A stretch of DNA of 32,119 nucleotides from Lachnospiraceae bacterium (lineage in GTDB: Bacteria; Bacillota; Clostridia; Lachnospirales; Lachnospiraceae). The position numbers were made by a program, and so were the translations under genes. Positions 1-8,267 of the stretch are shown piece after piece (positions within the stretch are counted from its first letter, which is position 1; every line of letters starts with the position of its first letter). Under the pieces are notes generated by a model. That model was not told the DNA's origin. It did no database searches and worked only from the letters and a program-made list of their open reading frames with translations. The stretch is from positions 1 to 32,119 of the forward strand of contig JALFLM010000036.1 in the NCBI GenBank assembly GCA_022774705.1, in the 5' to 3' direction.

Positions 1-1
1 T

Positions 2-91
2 ATAAAAAAATATATCCAAGACCAGGAAAAACACGACATCATGGTGGATAAATTAAGCGTAAAGGAATATGAGGACCCTTTTAAGGGTTAG
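2..91 (+). CDS. IS200-type Y1 transposase TnpA, C-terminal fragment
   Basis: An open frame enters from the left edge and ends with TAG at 89-91. The 29 visible residues contain KYIQDQEKHD and end in KEYEDPFKG. This resembles the C-terminal helix and tail of IS200/IS605 Y1 transposases, which cut and rejoin single strands by a tyrosine nucleophile. The HUH motif and catalytic tyrosine lie outside the window, so activity cannot be judged. The assignment rests on the short tail plus the hairpin-rich DNA that follows. Confidence 0.6.
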   Translation: MKKYIQDQEKHDIMVDKLSVKEYEDPFKG

Positions 92-285
92 AGGCTGGTA
101 GTACGAACACCCCTTTAGGGGTAGCAACGAGTCAAGAGCAATTAGGCTTGAACGGAGCTGTGGAAATACTGCTTGCCAGTATTTCCATAGCGTAAAGAGA
201 AAGCCAGCGTCTTTAGGCGCTGGCCTAGTAACAGGGGCTTATAGTCCCAGACCGAACCACCCGTTTTACGGGTGGCGGCGATTTA
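92..285 (+). ncRNA. Structured 3' region of the IS200-type element, possible small RNA
   Basis: Four perfect or near-perfect hairpins stand in a row after the transposase stop: arms 109-113/118-122, 161-171/177-187 (11 bp perfect), 203-209/218-224 and 257-264/268-275. A fifth palindrome at 75-88 overlaps the end of the gene. The last hairpin is probably the TnpA binding site. The density of stems is more than recognition of one end needs, so a folded transcript (a regulatory RNA or an omega-RNA-like relic) is possible. That is inference; no promoter was identified. Confidence 0.4.
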
Positions 286-337
286 TAAATGTAAAAATGC
301 ATCTGCATATCCGACTTGACTGACACCCTGTATAGAG

Positions 338-3300
338 TTAAAAACGGTTCTGCTGGCAGGTATAAGGCGCCCAGTAATGCGGATTTTCGAAAGGAATTGG
401 CCGTGTTTTTGCAACAACCTGCAGGTTTATCATGAATTGCATAAGGTGTTTTGTTTTCAGGTGCTGATTCATAAGGAATGATTTCCAGTCTGCCAGAGAT
501 GCTTTTTTCATAAATTGTTGGGAAATCTGCAAAGCTGTTGGCGGTGACATATGCTTTTCAACGATTCCAGTATAAAAATGAATCATAAACAGGCAGCAGG
601 CAAAATCTTCAACATCCCACAAGGTAGAAACGACATATTTTGCATCAGCAATTTCCAGAGCAGTACGGAGCCCGACATTTTCTCTGTTTTGTCCGACATC
701 TCCCAAACCGGAAGAGCATGCAGACAAAACAAACAGTTCTGTATTGGATAAATCGAATCTTGTTATTTCATCAGCGGTTAAAATTCCATTGTCCGCACAT
801 CCGTTTCCTGTTTTATGCTGGAGATAATGATCTGCGCCGGCCATGGCAATGCCATGTGTTAACCAGTTGTCATCGGTCATATTATCGTCAAACTTATCGC
901 TGAATCCATGGGTGGAAATATGAATAATTTCAGCATGTAAGTGGCTTTTAAGTGCCTGCTTGGTTGCTTTTGAATTGCACCAGGCATTCGTATTCAATTT
1001 GTCTGCAATAATTTCTGCTTCAGCAGCGCTGAAAGGGAGCCGTTTCAGAGAAACAGTATTTTTCTGAGCTGAAGCAGGCCGGAATTTATCCCCAAAAGGG
1101 ATTTTCAGACCAATTTCCGTATTCAATCTGGAGGTTGTGTTTTCATCGGGCTTATTATCGGTAGTATATTCGGGATTACCGGCAATAAAATATCGGCCTG
1201 ATGAATATGTGGAATAATCTGCAGCTGGCGTGTATTCTTGAATTGTCTTCTGCCTTTTGCGGCTATGATGGAGAAAACTGCGCCCGCTGCTGACGTGGGT
1301 AATACAACAGACCTCGCCCAGCAGCCTGCCGTCTGTCAGAGGAAGTACACTGAAAGGCAGGTCATTAAGGTCACCGTCTGTCGCCAGAAAGATTTTTTTA
1401 TTCTGCAACAGATATGGTTCAAAAGAACCCAGTAATGTTTTCGAGAGATTGCTTATTTTTCTCGCAGATACCTGCTGTCCAGGCTCCGATAATTTTTTTC
1501 GTATGGATGAAGCGGCATCCATAATAGAATTGCAGTCAAAATGAAGTTCCTGTTTGCGGAAAAAACGAAAGGTTCCATTTCCTTTAACAATACAATAAAT
1601 GTCCAGTGCAACAAGCTTTTCACCTTTTTCTTTGCAGGATAATTTCGTCCAGTTCATTTCCTTCTCCAAATTATTTTCAGGGACTGCAATAAAATTGAGA
1701 AATACAGAAAAATCGGGCATAGCCTGGGCAATATCTTCCAATGTAAAGTCAGAAAAAGCAAATGTCTTTTTCTGATTCAGTGAATCATAGCGGGTTTCCA
1801 ATGTCTGTAATTCTGATAAAATTATCTGACGATGAGGGTTATCTGATTTCCAGATGGAAAGTTCTGAAAGCCGGTCCTGTAAATCAAAAATCTGTTTTTG
1901 CAGAGAATCAAGTTCTGTATTTGTATTTTCATGCAAACATTTTCGGATGATGGACTCTTCCATATTTGAGTGGTTAAGCAGGAGATTAAAACAATCTTTC
2001 TCTGAGCCTGTTTCACGGAGTATGGCATACAGTTCACAGAAAGAAATCCGTGCCAGTTTAAGATAGCCATACAGTTCATTAATCTGATGAAAACAAAATA
2101 AACGCTGTATGTACTGACAGGAAGACAAAAGTGCTTCATTCAGCAGCGCAATTGCTTTAGATGTTTCATGCAGCAGGTAGTAACAGACCGCGATTTTGTT
2201 ATAGATACCGATAACCTGCGGGAGATTTTCATGCCGGTCCTCGTCACTTAAGTCAGAGAGCTTATTGCAAAATGCATCAATGATACTGATTTTTCCATCG
2301 GTGAAAGCAAGCATAGCCTCTGCAAATTCAAAATACAGAACATCAATCAGCTGAATATCAGGAGCGACAAGATATGGGCAGATTTGTTTCAGCTGCTGTT
2401 TAAAAGAGAATTTCTCTTCTGCAGATAAAGGTTTCCCGGATGAGACACGGTGGACGATCGCAGCAGGGTATAGTTTTATCGCAGCACGCCAGCCGTATTT
2501 CAGATCCAGTATATAGTTCAGATTCGGATGAATCAGAACTTCGTATGCCGTTTGAAAATCCATATCATTCATATAGCAGGCAGAACAGTTTAAAATTGTC
2601 TGTGCGAGAATAATAGGATCAATATCCTCAGGATAACTTCTGTTTCTGATTTGATCAATCAGAAATTGAATGCACTGTGCCTGCTGCCTGGTATGCTCCT
2701 GATAAGGAAACAATGAATAAAGATAGCTTATATTCTGATAAATAGTATAGTCAATATATGGATTAGGGTAATTGTTTTTAAGCTCCATTGCCTGAAGGAG
2801 ATTGTGTTCGGCCTGTTTATATCTTCCTGTTTTGATATATAAAACAGCTTGATAAGAAAGTGCGTTTTTATAATTCAGAACAGGATGATCTTTTAATTTT
2901 TTATCATATTTCAGCGTTAGTCTGCAGAAATAACTGCATTCTGTTTCATACTTGCTGACATGTACGGGAAAAGAAGATTTAATGACAAAATAGCAGATTT
3001 CAAGTAGATATAATTCTTCTTGCTCCCGAATATTTTCAGGAAAAGAGTCGTTGTTACAGATTTCAGTAATCAGGTCATGGGCAATATCCAGTGCCATAAG
3101 AGTATTTTCATTAGAAGGATAGGTCTGAAACAGCGAATCAATCAGAATATAGAAAAATTCAATAATTTGTTCCATATCACATGAATTTGAAAAGGAGTGT
3201 TTAGCTTTTTTCCATGTATGTGCAGAAAGCGCAGAAAAACTATCACTGCCGGTAAGTATTTTTACGACGCAGGAAATATCAGGCTCTGTTTGAAATATTT

Positions 3301-3526
3301 CAATCAGATTTGCAAGAGGATCTGAAATCTCATCAAGCCGGGAACTGTCACCGGCTTGATACATCTGATACAGGATGCGAACAAGGGCTGCATCACAAAC
3401 CAATTGATTCGTATTATGAGTGGACCATTCATCACTGCTGGGTAAATCTGAAAGATGAGCCAGATTTTCCTGAAACTCAGGAGAATTGGTAATCCAGTAA
3501 TCGTATTGCTTTTCCAGAACTGTCAT
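338..3526 (-). CDS. TPR-CHAT protein, caspase-like cysteine protease
   Basis: This 1062-residue protein ends in a CHAT domain, the caspase-like peptidase fold named for its association with HetF and TPR proteins. The catalytic histidine is H873 in HISTHGF and the catalytic cysteine is C937 in LSACSSGLG; the later LWDVEDF segment is also typical. Residues about 190-560 are helical with TPR character. Residues about 555-600 form a coiled-coil-like linker (QKQIFDLQDRLSEL), as is usual before CHAT. No signal peptide or membrane helix is seen, so it should be cytosolic. It is the last gene of a four-gene operon, and its ATG overlaps the stop of the zinc-motif gene as ATGA, which suggests translational coupling. 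By analogy with TPR-CHAT of type III-E CRISPR it probably cleaves a partner protein; the substrate is unknown, and the zinc-motif protein is the obvious candidate. Confidence 0.88.
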   Translation of the reverse strand: MTVLEKQYDYWITNSPEFQENLAHLSDLPSSDEWSTHNTNQLVCDAALVRILYQMYQAGDSSRLDEISDPLANLIEIFQTEPDISCVVKILTGSDSFSALSAHTWKKAKHSFSNSCDMEQIIEFFYILIDSLFQTYPSNENTLMALDIAHDLITEICNNDSFPENIREQEELYLLEICYFVIKSSFPVHVSKYETECSYFCRLTLKYDKKLKDHPVLNYKNALSYQAVLYIKTGRYKQAEHNLLQAMELKNNYPNPYIDYTIYQNISYLYSLFPYQEHTRQQAQCIQFLIDQIRNRSYPEDIDPIILAQTILNCSACYMNDMDFQTAYEVLIHPNLNYILDLKYGWRAAIKLYPAAIVHRVSSGKPLSAEEKFSFKQQLKQICPYLVAPDIQLIDVLYFEFAEAMLAFTDGKISIIDAFCNKLSDLSDEDRHENLPQVIGIYNKIAVCYYLLHETSKAIALLNEALLSSCQYIQRLFCFHQINELYGYLKLARISFCELYAILRETGSEKDCFNLLLNHSNMEESIIRKCLHENTNTELDSLQKQIFDLQDRLSELSIWKSDNPHRQIILSELQTLETRYDSLNQKKTFAFSDFTLEDIAQAMPDFSVFLNFIAVPENNLEKEMNWTKLSCKEKGEKLVALDIYCIVKGNGTFRFFRKQELHFDCNSIMDAASSIRKKLSEPGQQVSARKISNLSKTLLGSFEPYLLQNKKIFLATDGDLNDLPFSVLPLTDGRLLGEVCCITHVSSGRSFLHHSRKRQKTIQEYTPAADYSTYSSGRYFIAGNPEYTTDNKPDENTTSRLNTEIGLKIPFGDKFRPASAQKNTVSLKRLPFSAAEAEIIADKLNTNAWCNSKATKQALKSHLHAEIIHISTHGFSDKFDDNMTDDNWLTHGIAMAGADHYLQHKTGNGCADNGILTADEITRFDLSNTELFVLSACSSGLGDVGQNRENVGLRTALEIADAKYVVSTLWDVEDFACCLFMIHFYTGIVEKHMSPPTALQISQQFMKKASLADWKSFLMNQHLKTKHLMQFMINLQVVAKTRPIPFENPHYWAPYTCQQNRF

Positions 3527-4212
3527 TTTTCGTTTTCCTTTATTTTTGTAATGGTCAGCGTGAACGTCATGTCGGGGGCGATTTCTTCAAACCGGGTTAG
3601 ATAAGATTCAGATAACTCGTCAAAAATAATTGTCTGTTTCTGCGTACTACCGTCTTCAAAAAGAAGTTCGGCAATCAGGAAAATGTCTTCGGAACTTCCA
3701 AATAAATCTGCATCCAGTTCGATGGATAAGGATTCTTCGTCTGGATCATAAATGATAGAGGAGTATTCGGAATCCACTGTTTCCAATTTAACTGTTTCAC
3801 ACATGGAAGAAGAACGGTATGCTCCCTGTCTTGAAGAAGAAACAGGTACAAAATTCATAAATGTGCCGACCGAGGACAGAAGCCTGACTTTATTGCAGAT
3901 GTCCATGGCAGAGAGTGTGTATGCTGCAACTAAAAGAATCATTCTATCCAGAGCTGCATTATCAGAAGATACCTGTTCGTATGAATCAGACTGCGCAGGA
4001 GAACCTGTGAAATCAGAGGAAATAACAGACATCAGTCCCAAATAGGCCTCGAAGGTTTTTCGGCAGATTTCACAAAAAGTAATGTGTTTACGTGCTTCGG
4101 CTTCTTTGTCAGTGAATAAAATCCAGTTGCATTCTTTATAGGCCAGGTCATAGAGCTGATCATCTGAAAGATGCCTGCTTTTACTGTAATCATAATTTGA
4201 ATCAGTTTTCAT
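3523..4212 (-). CDS. Zinc-motif (ZAS/zf-HC2-like) putative anti-sigma or protease-substrate protein
   Basis: The start chosen is the ATG at 4212, which follows AAAGGAG at good spacing; a longer upstream reading lies inside the sigma-like gene and has no comparable site. The 229-residue product has H43-x3-C47-x2-C50, the HxxxCxxC signature of zinc-associated anti-sigma domains. Unlike most membrane anti-sigmas it has only one weak hydrophobic stretch (about residues 105-125) and ends in an acidic, beta-rich region of about 80 residues. It overlaps the sigma-like gene upstream by 11 bases and the CHAT protease gene downstream by 4. I infer that it binds the sigma-like protein and may be cut by the protease. 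It could also be an adaptor. Confidence 0.7.
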   Translation of the reverse strand: MKTDSNYDYSKSRHLSDDQLYDLAYKECNWILFTDKEAEARKHITFCEICRKTFEAYLGLMSVISSDFTGSPAQSDSYEQVSSDNAALDRMILLVAAYTLSAMDICNKVRLLSSVGTFMNFVPVSSSRQGAYRSSSMCETVKLETVDSEYSSIIYDPDEESLSIELDADLFGSSEDIFLIAELLFEDGSTQKQTIIFDELSESYLTRFEEIAPDMTFTLTITKIKENEK

Positions 4213-5158
4213 TGGAATGACTCCTTTCTGAAAAAATTCTGGAAGAGATTTTTTTGTGTGCCTCCTGACGATATTTATTTCTGCCGCATATCTGCATAAA
4301 TTCAAAAAGCTCAGGATCATTTTTTCTGGCATCCTGAAGTGTTTGCATCATCAGTTCTTTATCAATGGTTTTGTACCAGTCATATAAACTGTCCCGTTTA
4401 AATTTTCCCAGAAGGGTAATATTGCCCGTAACAGGAAAATCATATTTATAAGCAGTATAGGGAGAATTTAGTTTTTGACGATATACCGGACCCCACCGGA
4501 AATTGACTGGTACGATTGGAGCTTCGTTATAACGCTGTTCAAACTCATCTGACAGGATGAATACGGTTCGTTCGTTCATTTCTTTTATAGCCCATTTCAC
4601 ATTCTGGGAATTTGTTAGTGTGCCGTCAATTAGAGGAAGAATTTTGGCATATGCATAATAAATAACATGATGAGGCGGAGATTTTTCTTCCATCAGCTTT
4701 ACAAGAAAAAGTTTCCACAAATCATAGATATTTGCTTTTCGTATATCAAGTAATTCATTATCTGTTTTCTGAATTTGCTCTTTTATGAAAAAATCCTGAG
4801 CTTCGTCATCCAGAGAGACATCTGTGTGCCGGAGCTGTTTGCGGATGTATGTTTGGGCCATCTTTTTATAAAAGGATATATAGTAGGCGTAATAATTTCT
4901 ATCATAACATTTTGCAAGATAGTTTCGATTTCGTATGGAAACGAAAATGGCTATCTGGGCATCAGCCACAACATCGTCTATATCATATTTGTTGTTCAGG
5001 TGAAAAGCTGTTCTGCTGAAATATGCGGAAATCACGTTTCTTCCAGGGGCTTGAGTTAATTGCAGGAACTGGTTATAAGCCTCCATGTCATTATGTTCAA
5101 TACGGTCAAATATTTTATCAATTTCCTCCTGAGGAGGGGCTGTGTATGTATAAGACAA
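4202..5158 (-). CDS. Sigma-70 region 2-like protein
   Basis: Translation appears to begin at TTG (5158-5156), because AAGGAGG lies 7 bases upstream and no better ATG is available. Residues about 55-135 look like sigma-70 region 2: a DIDDVVADAQIAIF helix resembles the core-binding DxEDLVQ segment, and a later YIRKQLRHTDVSLDD stretch matches the end of region 2.4 and the linker of ECF sigmas. The remaining ~180 residues show no clear helix-turn-helix of region 4, and at 318 residues the protein is much longer than an ordinary ECF sigma (about 180). It may be a true but divergent sigma, or a sigma-derived DNA- or polymerase-binding protein. Its position next to a zinc-motif anti-sigma-like gene supports the sigma reading. 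Confidence 0.7.
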   Translation of the reverse strand: MSYTYTAPPQEEIDKIFDRIEHNDMEAYNQFLQLTQAPGRNVISAYFSRTAFHLNNKYDIDDVVADAQIAIFVSIRNRNYLAKCYDRNYYAYYISFYKKMAQTYIRKQLRHTDVSLDDEAQDFFIKEQIQKTDNELLDIRKANIYDLWKLFLVKLMEEKSPPHHVIYYAYAKILPLIDGTLTNSQNVKWAIKEMNERTVFILSDEFEQRYNEAPIVPVNFRWGPVYRQKLNSPYTAYKYDFPVTGNITLLGKFKRDSLYDWYKTIDKELMMQTLQDARKNDPELFEFMQICGRNKYRQEAHKKISSRIFSERSHSNEN

Positions 5159-5191
5159 TGAAATACCTCCTTTGAATGTATTGAAACCAGT

Positions 5192-5197
5192 ATTATA
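5192..5197 (-). promoter_or_regulatory. Candidate -10 box for an internal promoter before the sigma-like gene
   Basis: On the minus strand the 102-bp gap between the STAND gene and the sigma-like gene contains a perfect TATAAT, about 33 bases before the TTG start. The -35 region at the right distance (CATACA) is poor. If active, it would let the sigma-like, zinc-motif and CHAT genes be transcribed without the STAND gene. Confidence 0.35.
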
Positions 5198-5238
5198 AAT
5201 CTCGTGTGAGCAATTGTATGGAATTACTCGGTAATGAG

Positions 5239-5259
5239 TTTATTATGTGACATAATAAA
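5239..5259 (-). other. Perfect AT-rich hairpin right after the STAND stop codon
   Basis: Arms TTTATTATG and CATAATAAA pair perfectly (9 bp) around a 3-base loop, one base downstream of the STAND gene stop. No U-run follows, so it is not a standard terminator. It could mark a processing or attenuation point between the first gene and the rest of the operon. Confidence 0.4.
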
Positions 5260-5260
5260 T

Positions 5261-8065
5261 CTATAGTCCGGTATGAATTTCAACATAAAGCGGGCTGTGA
5301 AGATCCCATTTATCACATAGAGATAGTTTCTGTTTGATTTCATTAAGAAATCGTTCGTTTGCTGGATCATAAATATTCTGGATGATGTGTATTGCTTCTT
5401 CATAATTTTGTTTAGCCAGAGAGAGATTGCCTCTCCAACATGACAGATCACCACTTGCAATAAAAATTCTGATTAAATGGCTGTTATACAGTTTGCCGCG
5501 ATACTGATTTTCAATCTGGAATGCACTGGCCAGGGTATGCTTTGCTGCATTAAATTTCTTTTTGATGGTACAGGCTTTTGCCTTTACCGTCATCGCTGCT
5601 GTAAGACTGAGACTCACAATATCTCCATTTTCTTCCATGTAAAAGGAAATTGCTGATTCTGCATAAGAGAGAGCCTTTTCCGGATCTTTTCTCAGAATTT
5701 CAAGGCAGGCATACATGTAATAGAAATCTCCCATGGAATAAAGCATATGTAAAGAACAGTCTTCTTTTTTTATATTTGATGCAGCAATGATTTTTTCTGC
5801 TTTCTTCAGCCAGAACTCAGCCTTATCAACTTCTCGGGTTTCAACATGATAACGGGATATTCTCTGAGCTGCAAGAATCAATTCCGGTATATTTTTCTGT
5901 TGTGTTTGATCAGAAACATAAAAATCCCACATTTTTTTAAACCATACTGTACTTTGTAGTTTTCCTTTTTCTCCGGAAGAATACAGACTATTACCTACAG
6001 ATTTTGCAAGAAGACCGAGAATCTGATTATCAGCATGGTGTTCAAAAGCAAATTGATATGCTGATTCTGATACATCAACAGCCAGTTTGAATTGATTAAT
6101 CTGCCAGCAAAAAGAGGTTAGACTTTCGTAGGCAATTACAGTAGTTAATGAAAAAGATTTTATATTGGTCAATACGGAAATAATTATCTCGTTGTACAGA
6201 GAAAAAGCATTTAGCGGCTTATTCCAGCAGTCAGAAACAATCCGGCTCAGACTGAGAATCAGACTTGAAACATCTTCAGCTGAAGGTTTCATGTTGCAGT
6301 AAATCAACTCCCGTATCAGTGGATGCAATGAAATAGAATCGTTGATTATGTCATGTTTGATGTAACTTCTGTGAATCAGATCATTCAGTGAGTTAAAGCT
6401 TCTGATATTGCACCATTTGCAGAAATTTTTCGCAGAAATACCTGAAAGAGGCAGAACAGCCAGATTTTTCAGGATATATTGTTCGTTTTTCTGCAGTTTT
6501 TCCGGACTGATAATGTGCTTAACATAGCTGTATATGGTTCCGGGAGCGGTTCCGGAACGATGATTGATTAAACTGAAATTTTCAGGCATAAGAATTCCGT
6601 TTTTATCCAGATAACTCAGCATTTTCTGAGGGTCCAGGCGATCAGCACGCATTTGCTTGGCAATTAATTCCAGCATAAAAGGGTGTCCCTCGAAATATTC
6701 GAATATTTTTTGGATATCCGTCATTTGGTCTGGTAGTATGTTTTTTCCAAGACATTTCTGAAAATGAGTCAAAGTCATTCCAGGTTCTGCAAATTCTTCG
6801 GCGGAAGCATAAAATTGCCAGAGATTACCGGAGGAGTAAAATTGATTGTCGGAATGACTGAATACCTCGAAGGGAAGAATAGGCAGGGTGACATATCCCT
6901 TTTCAGAAAAATCTGTTTGCGTAGTAAAAATTACAGAATATTCCCCTGATAAAAAAACTTCCAGGTTTTCATCATCCATTGCATTGAAATTATCAATAAT
7001 CAGCAGAACATGCTCATTTGAAATTTTCTGAAGATGCTGTAGTTTTTTGGCAAAATAGGCCTGGGCATCGCTGCTTTTAATATCGCTTGCAGAATACGCC
7101 TGAAAATTTGTCAATGATATTTCATTGCAGACTGTATTTAATATGGTTCCAGGATCAGATATAAACAGTATTACATTATAGAACTTTCTGAACTTGTGTG
7201 CATAATGTTTAGCTATCTCTGTTTTCCCGATTCCACTGATTCCATATAAAAAAATGTGGTGCAGGCTGTTGCATGAATGAAGGCAGGAGTGAATCACAGA
7301 AAGATATCTTTGTCGTCCACAGAAATTGTTCACACATGCTGGAAGGATAAAATGTGGTTCAAATTCTGCGATAGTATCGAAAATGCTATTCCCGCTATTT
7401 TGCAGCAGGAGTGATTCACCGGGAACAGTAGAATTGTAATCACTGCAATCAGTATTGTTATAGTCGGGGTTAACGGGAATTGGGCAACAATAATCAATTG
7501 ATCCGAAAAAAAGACTATGTAATGAATTAATGCTTTTTTCCAGAACTGCGAATAAAACAAACCAGGTTAATGCTTTTGCCGGATGATTGTGAATCAGGTT
7601 CTGAATCAATGGAATATCATTTTCAATAATGCAGTTTTTTTCAGTTTGTAAAATAGATGTAAAACAGTCTGCAAATATAGACTGATTATAGTACCCTTTT
7701 TTAAGAAAAGAATCACATAACTGCTGCATTTCTGAAAAAATACTTTTATTTTGAATCAGGTCAATTAATGATTTGAAAAAACTTTTGAAACCATATTTGT
7801 ACATAGCGGGAGCATTGGATTGGTTGGAGTTACTGTAAATCTGACCTCGGAATAATTCAGAAAGTCTGCCCTTATTCTGGAATACGGGAATTCGATTAAC
7901 AATATCAGCAGGAAAGAGAAGGCATATGAAATCATATTGCTTTGGCCCTGGATTTTCTCTGTTTTTATAATATTCCGGAATGTAAGTAAAAATTGAATCC
8001 TGATTGGCAGAATGTTGATAAAATGCGTTGTAAATATGTTGAAGATTGAAACTTGTATATGACAT
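5261..8065 (-). CDS. STAND/NB-ARC NTPase with C-terminal TPRs
   Basis: This 934-residue protein carries a P-loop GISGIGKTE with K281 and a Walker B segment HVLLIIDNFNA with D358. A winged-helix-like region follows with LHPLIREL (about residues 588-595), which resembles the MHD/HPLI site of NB-ARC proteins. Residues about 640-925 are helical TPR-like repeats. The first ~200 residues form a separate N-terminal region that I do not recognise. STAND proteins of this layout, the bacterial relatives of NLR and AfsR proteins, switch from a closed ADP form to an oligomer on sensing a ligand. It is the first gene of the operon; its ATG follows AGGAGG at 7 bases. No effector enzyme is fused to it, so the CHAT protease in the same operon is the likely output. 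Confidence 0.85.
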   Translation of the reverse strand: MSYTSFNLQHIYNAFYQHSANQDSIFTYIPEYYKNRENPGPKQYDFICLLFPADIVNRIPVFQNKGRLSELFRGQIYSNSNQSNAPAMYKYGFKSFFKSLIDLIQNKSIFSEMQQLCDSFLKKGYYNQSIFADCFTSILQTEKNCIIENDIPLIQNLIHNHPAKALTWFVLFAVLEKSINSLHSLFFGSIDYCCPIPVNPDYNNTDCSDYNSTVPGESLLLQNSGNSIFDTIAEFEPHFILPACVNNFCGRQRYLSVIHSCLHSCNSLHHIFLYGISGIGKTEIAKHYAHKFRKFYNVILFISDPGTILNTVCNEISLTNFQAYSASDIKSSDAQAYFAKKLQHLQKISNEHVLLIIDNFNAMDDENLEVFLSGEYSVIFTTQTDFSEKGYVTLPILPFEVFSHSDNQFYSSGNLWQFYASAEEFAEPGMTLTHFQKCLGKNILPDQMTDIQKIFEYFEGHPFMLELIAKQMRADRLDPQKMLSYLDKNGILMPENFSLINHRSGTAPGTIYSYVKHIISPEKLQKNEQYILKNLAVLPLSGISAKNFCKWCNIRSFNSLNDLIHRSYIKHDIINDSISLHPLIRELIYCNMKPSAEDVSSLILSLSRIVSDCWNKPLNAFSLYNEIIISVLTNIKSFSLTTVIAYESLTSFCWQINQFKLAVDVSESAYQFAFEHHADNQILGLLAKSVGNSLYSSGEKGKLQSTVWFKKMWDFYVSDQTQQKNIPELILAAQRISRYHVETREVDKAEFWLKKAEKIIAASNIKKEDCSLHMLYSMGDFYYMYACLEILRKDPEKALSYAESAISFYMEENGDIVSLSLTAAMTVKAKACTIKKKFNAAKHTLASAFQIENQYRGKLYNSHLIRIFIASGDLSCWRGNLSLAKQNYEEAIHIIQNIYDPANERFLNEIKQKLSLCDKWDLHSPLYVEIHTGL

Positions 8066-8114
8066 TACCGTAACCTCCTGCCAATATTTGAATATTTAGT
8101 GTGTAATATTTACT

Positions 8115-8143
8115 ATATTACTAAATTAGATGGAATTATGCAA
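8115..8143 (-). promoter_or_regulatory. Candidate promoter of the STAND-CHAT operon
   Basis: On the minus strand TTGCAT (8143-8138) and TAATAT (8120-8115) stand 17 bases apart, about 50 bases before the STAND start codon. Each box matches consensus at only 4 of 6 positions. An inverted repeat GTTTCA/TGAAAC at 8175-8180 and 8193-8198 lies just upstream and could be an operator. Confidence 0.35.
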
Positions 8144-8267
8144 TAGATTAAAGTTGCATTAATATTTCACATTCGTTTCAGGATAGTTACATTGAAACAA
8201 ATTGCTAATAGTCTGAGAAAAGTGTAAGGTGTATTTATTAAATATCATATCTTTCTCCCAAAGAAGA

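Larger units (their letters stand above)
1..285 (+). mobile_element. Right end of an IS200/IS605-type insertion sequence (partial)
   Basis: The left edge of the window cuts into this element. It holds the last codons of a TnpA-like transposase (stop at 89-91), about 165 bases of noncoding DNA rich in hairpins, and a final GC-rich hairpin at 257-275 with 8-bp arms and a TTT loop. IS200/IS605 elements have no terminal inverted repeats and instead carry subterminal hairpins that the Y1 transposase binds, which fits this arrangement. The exact right boundary cannot be fixed from this side alone; 285 is an estimate. Confidence 0.65.

Noticed and set aside
1-8100. CRISPR array or gRAMP gene near the TPR-CHAT protease
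   Set aside because: The resemblance to type III-E prompted a look, but no regularly spaced repeats and no large Cas7-fusion gene are in the window.
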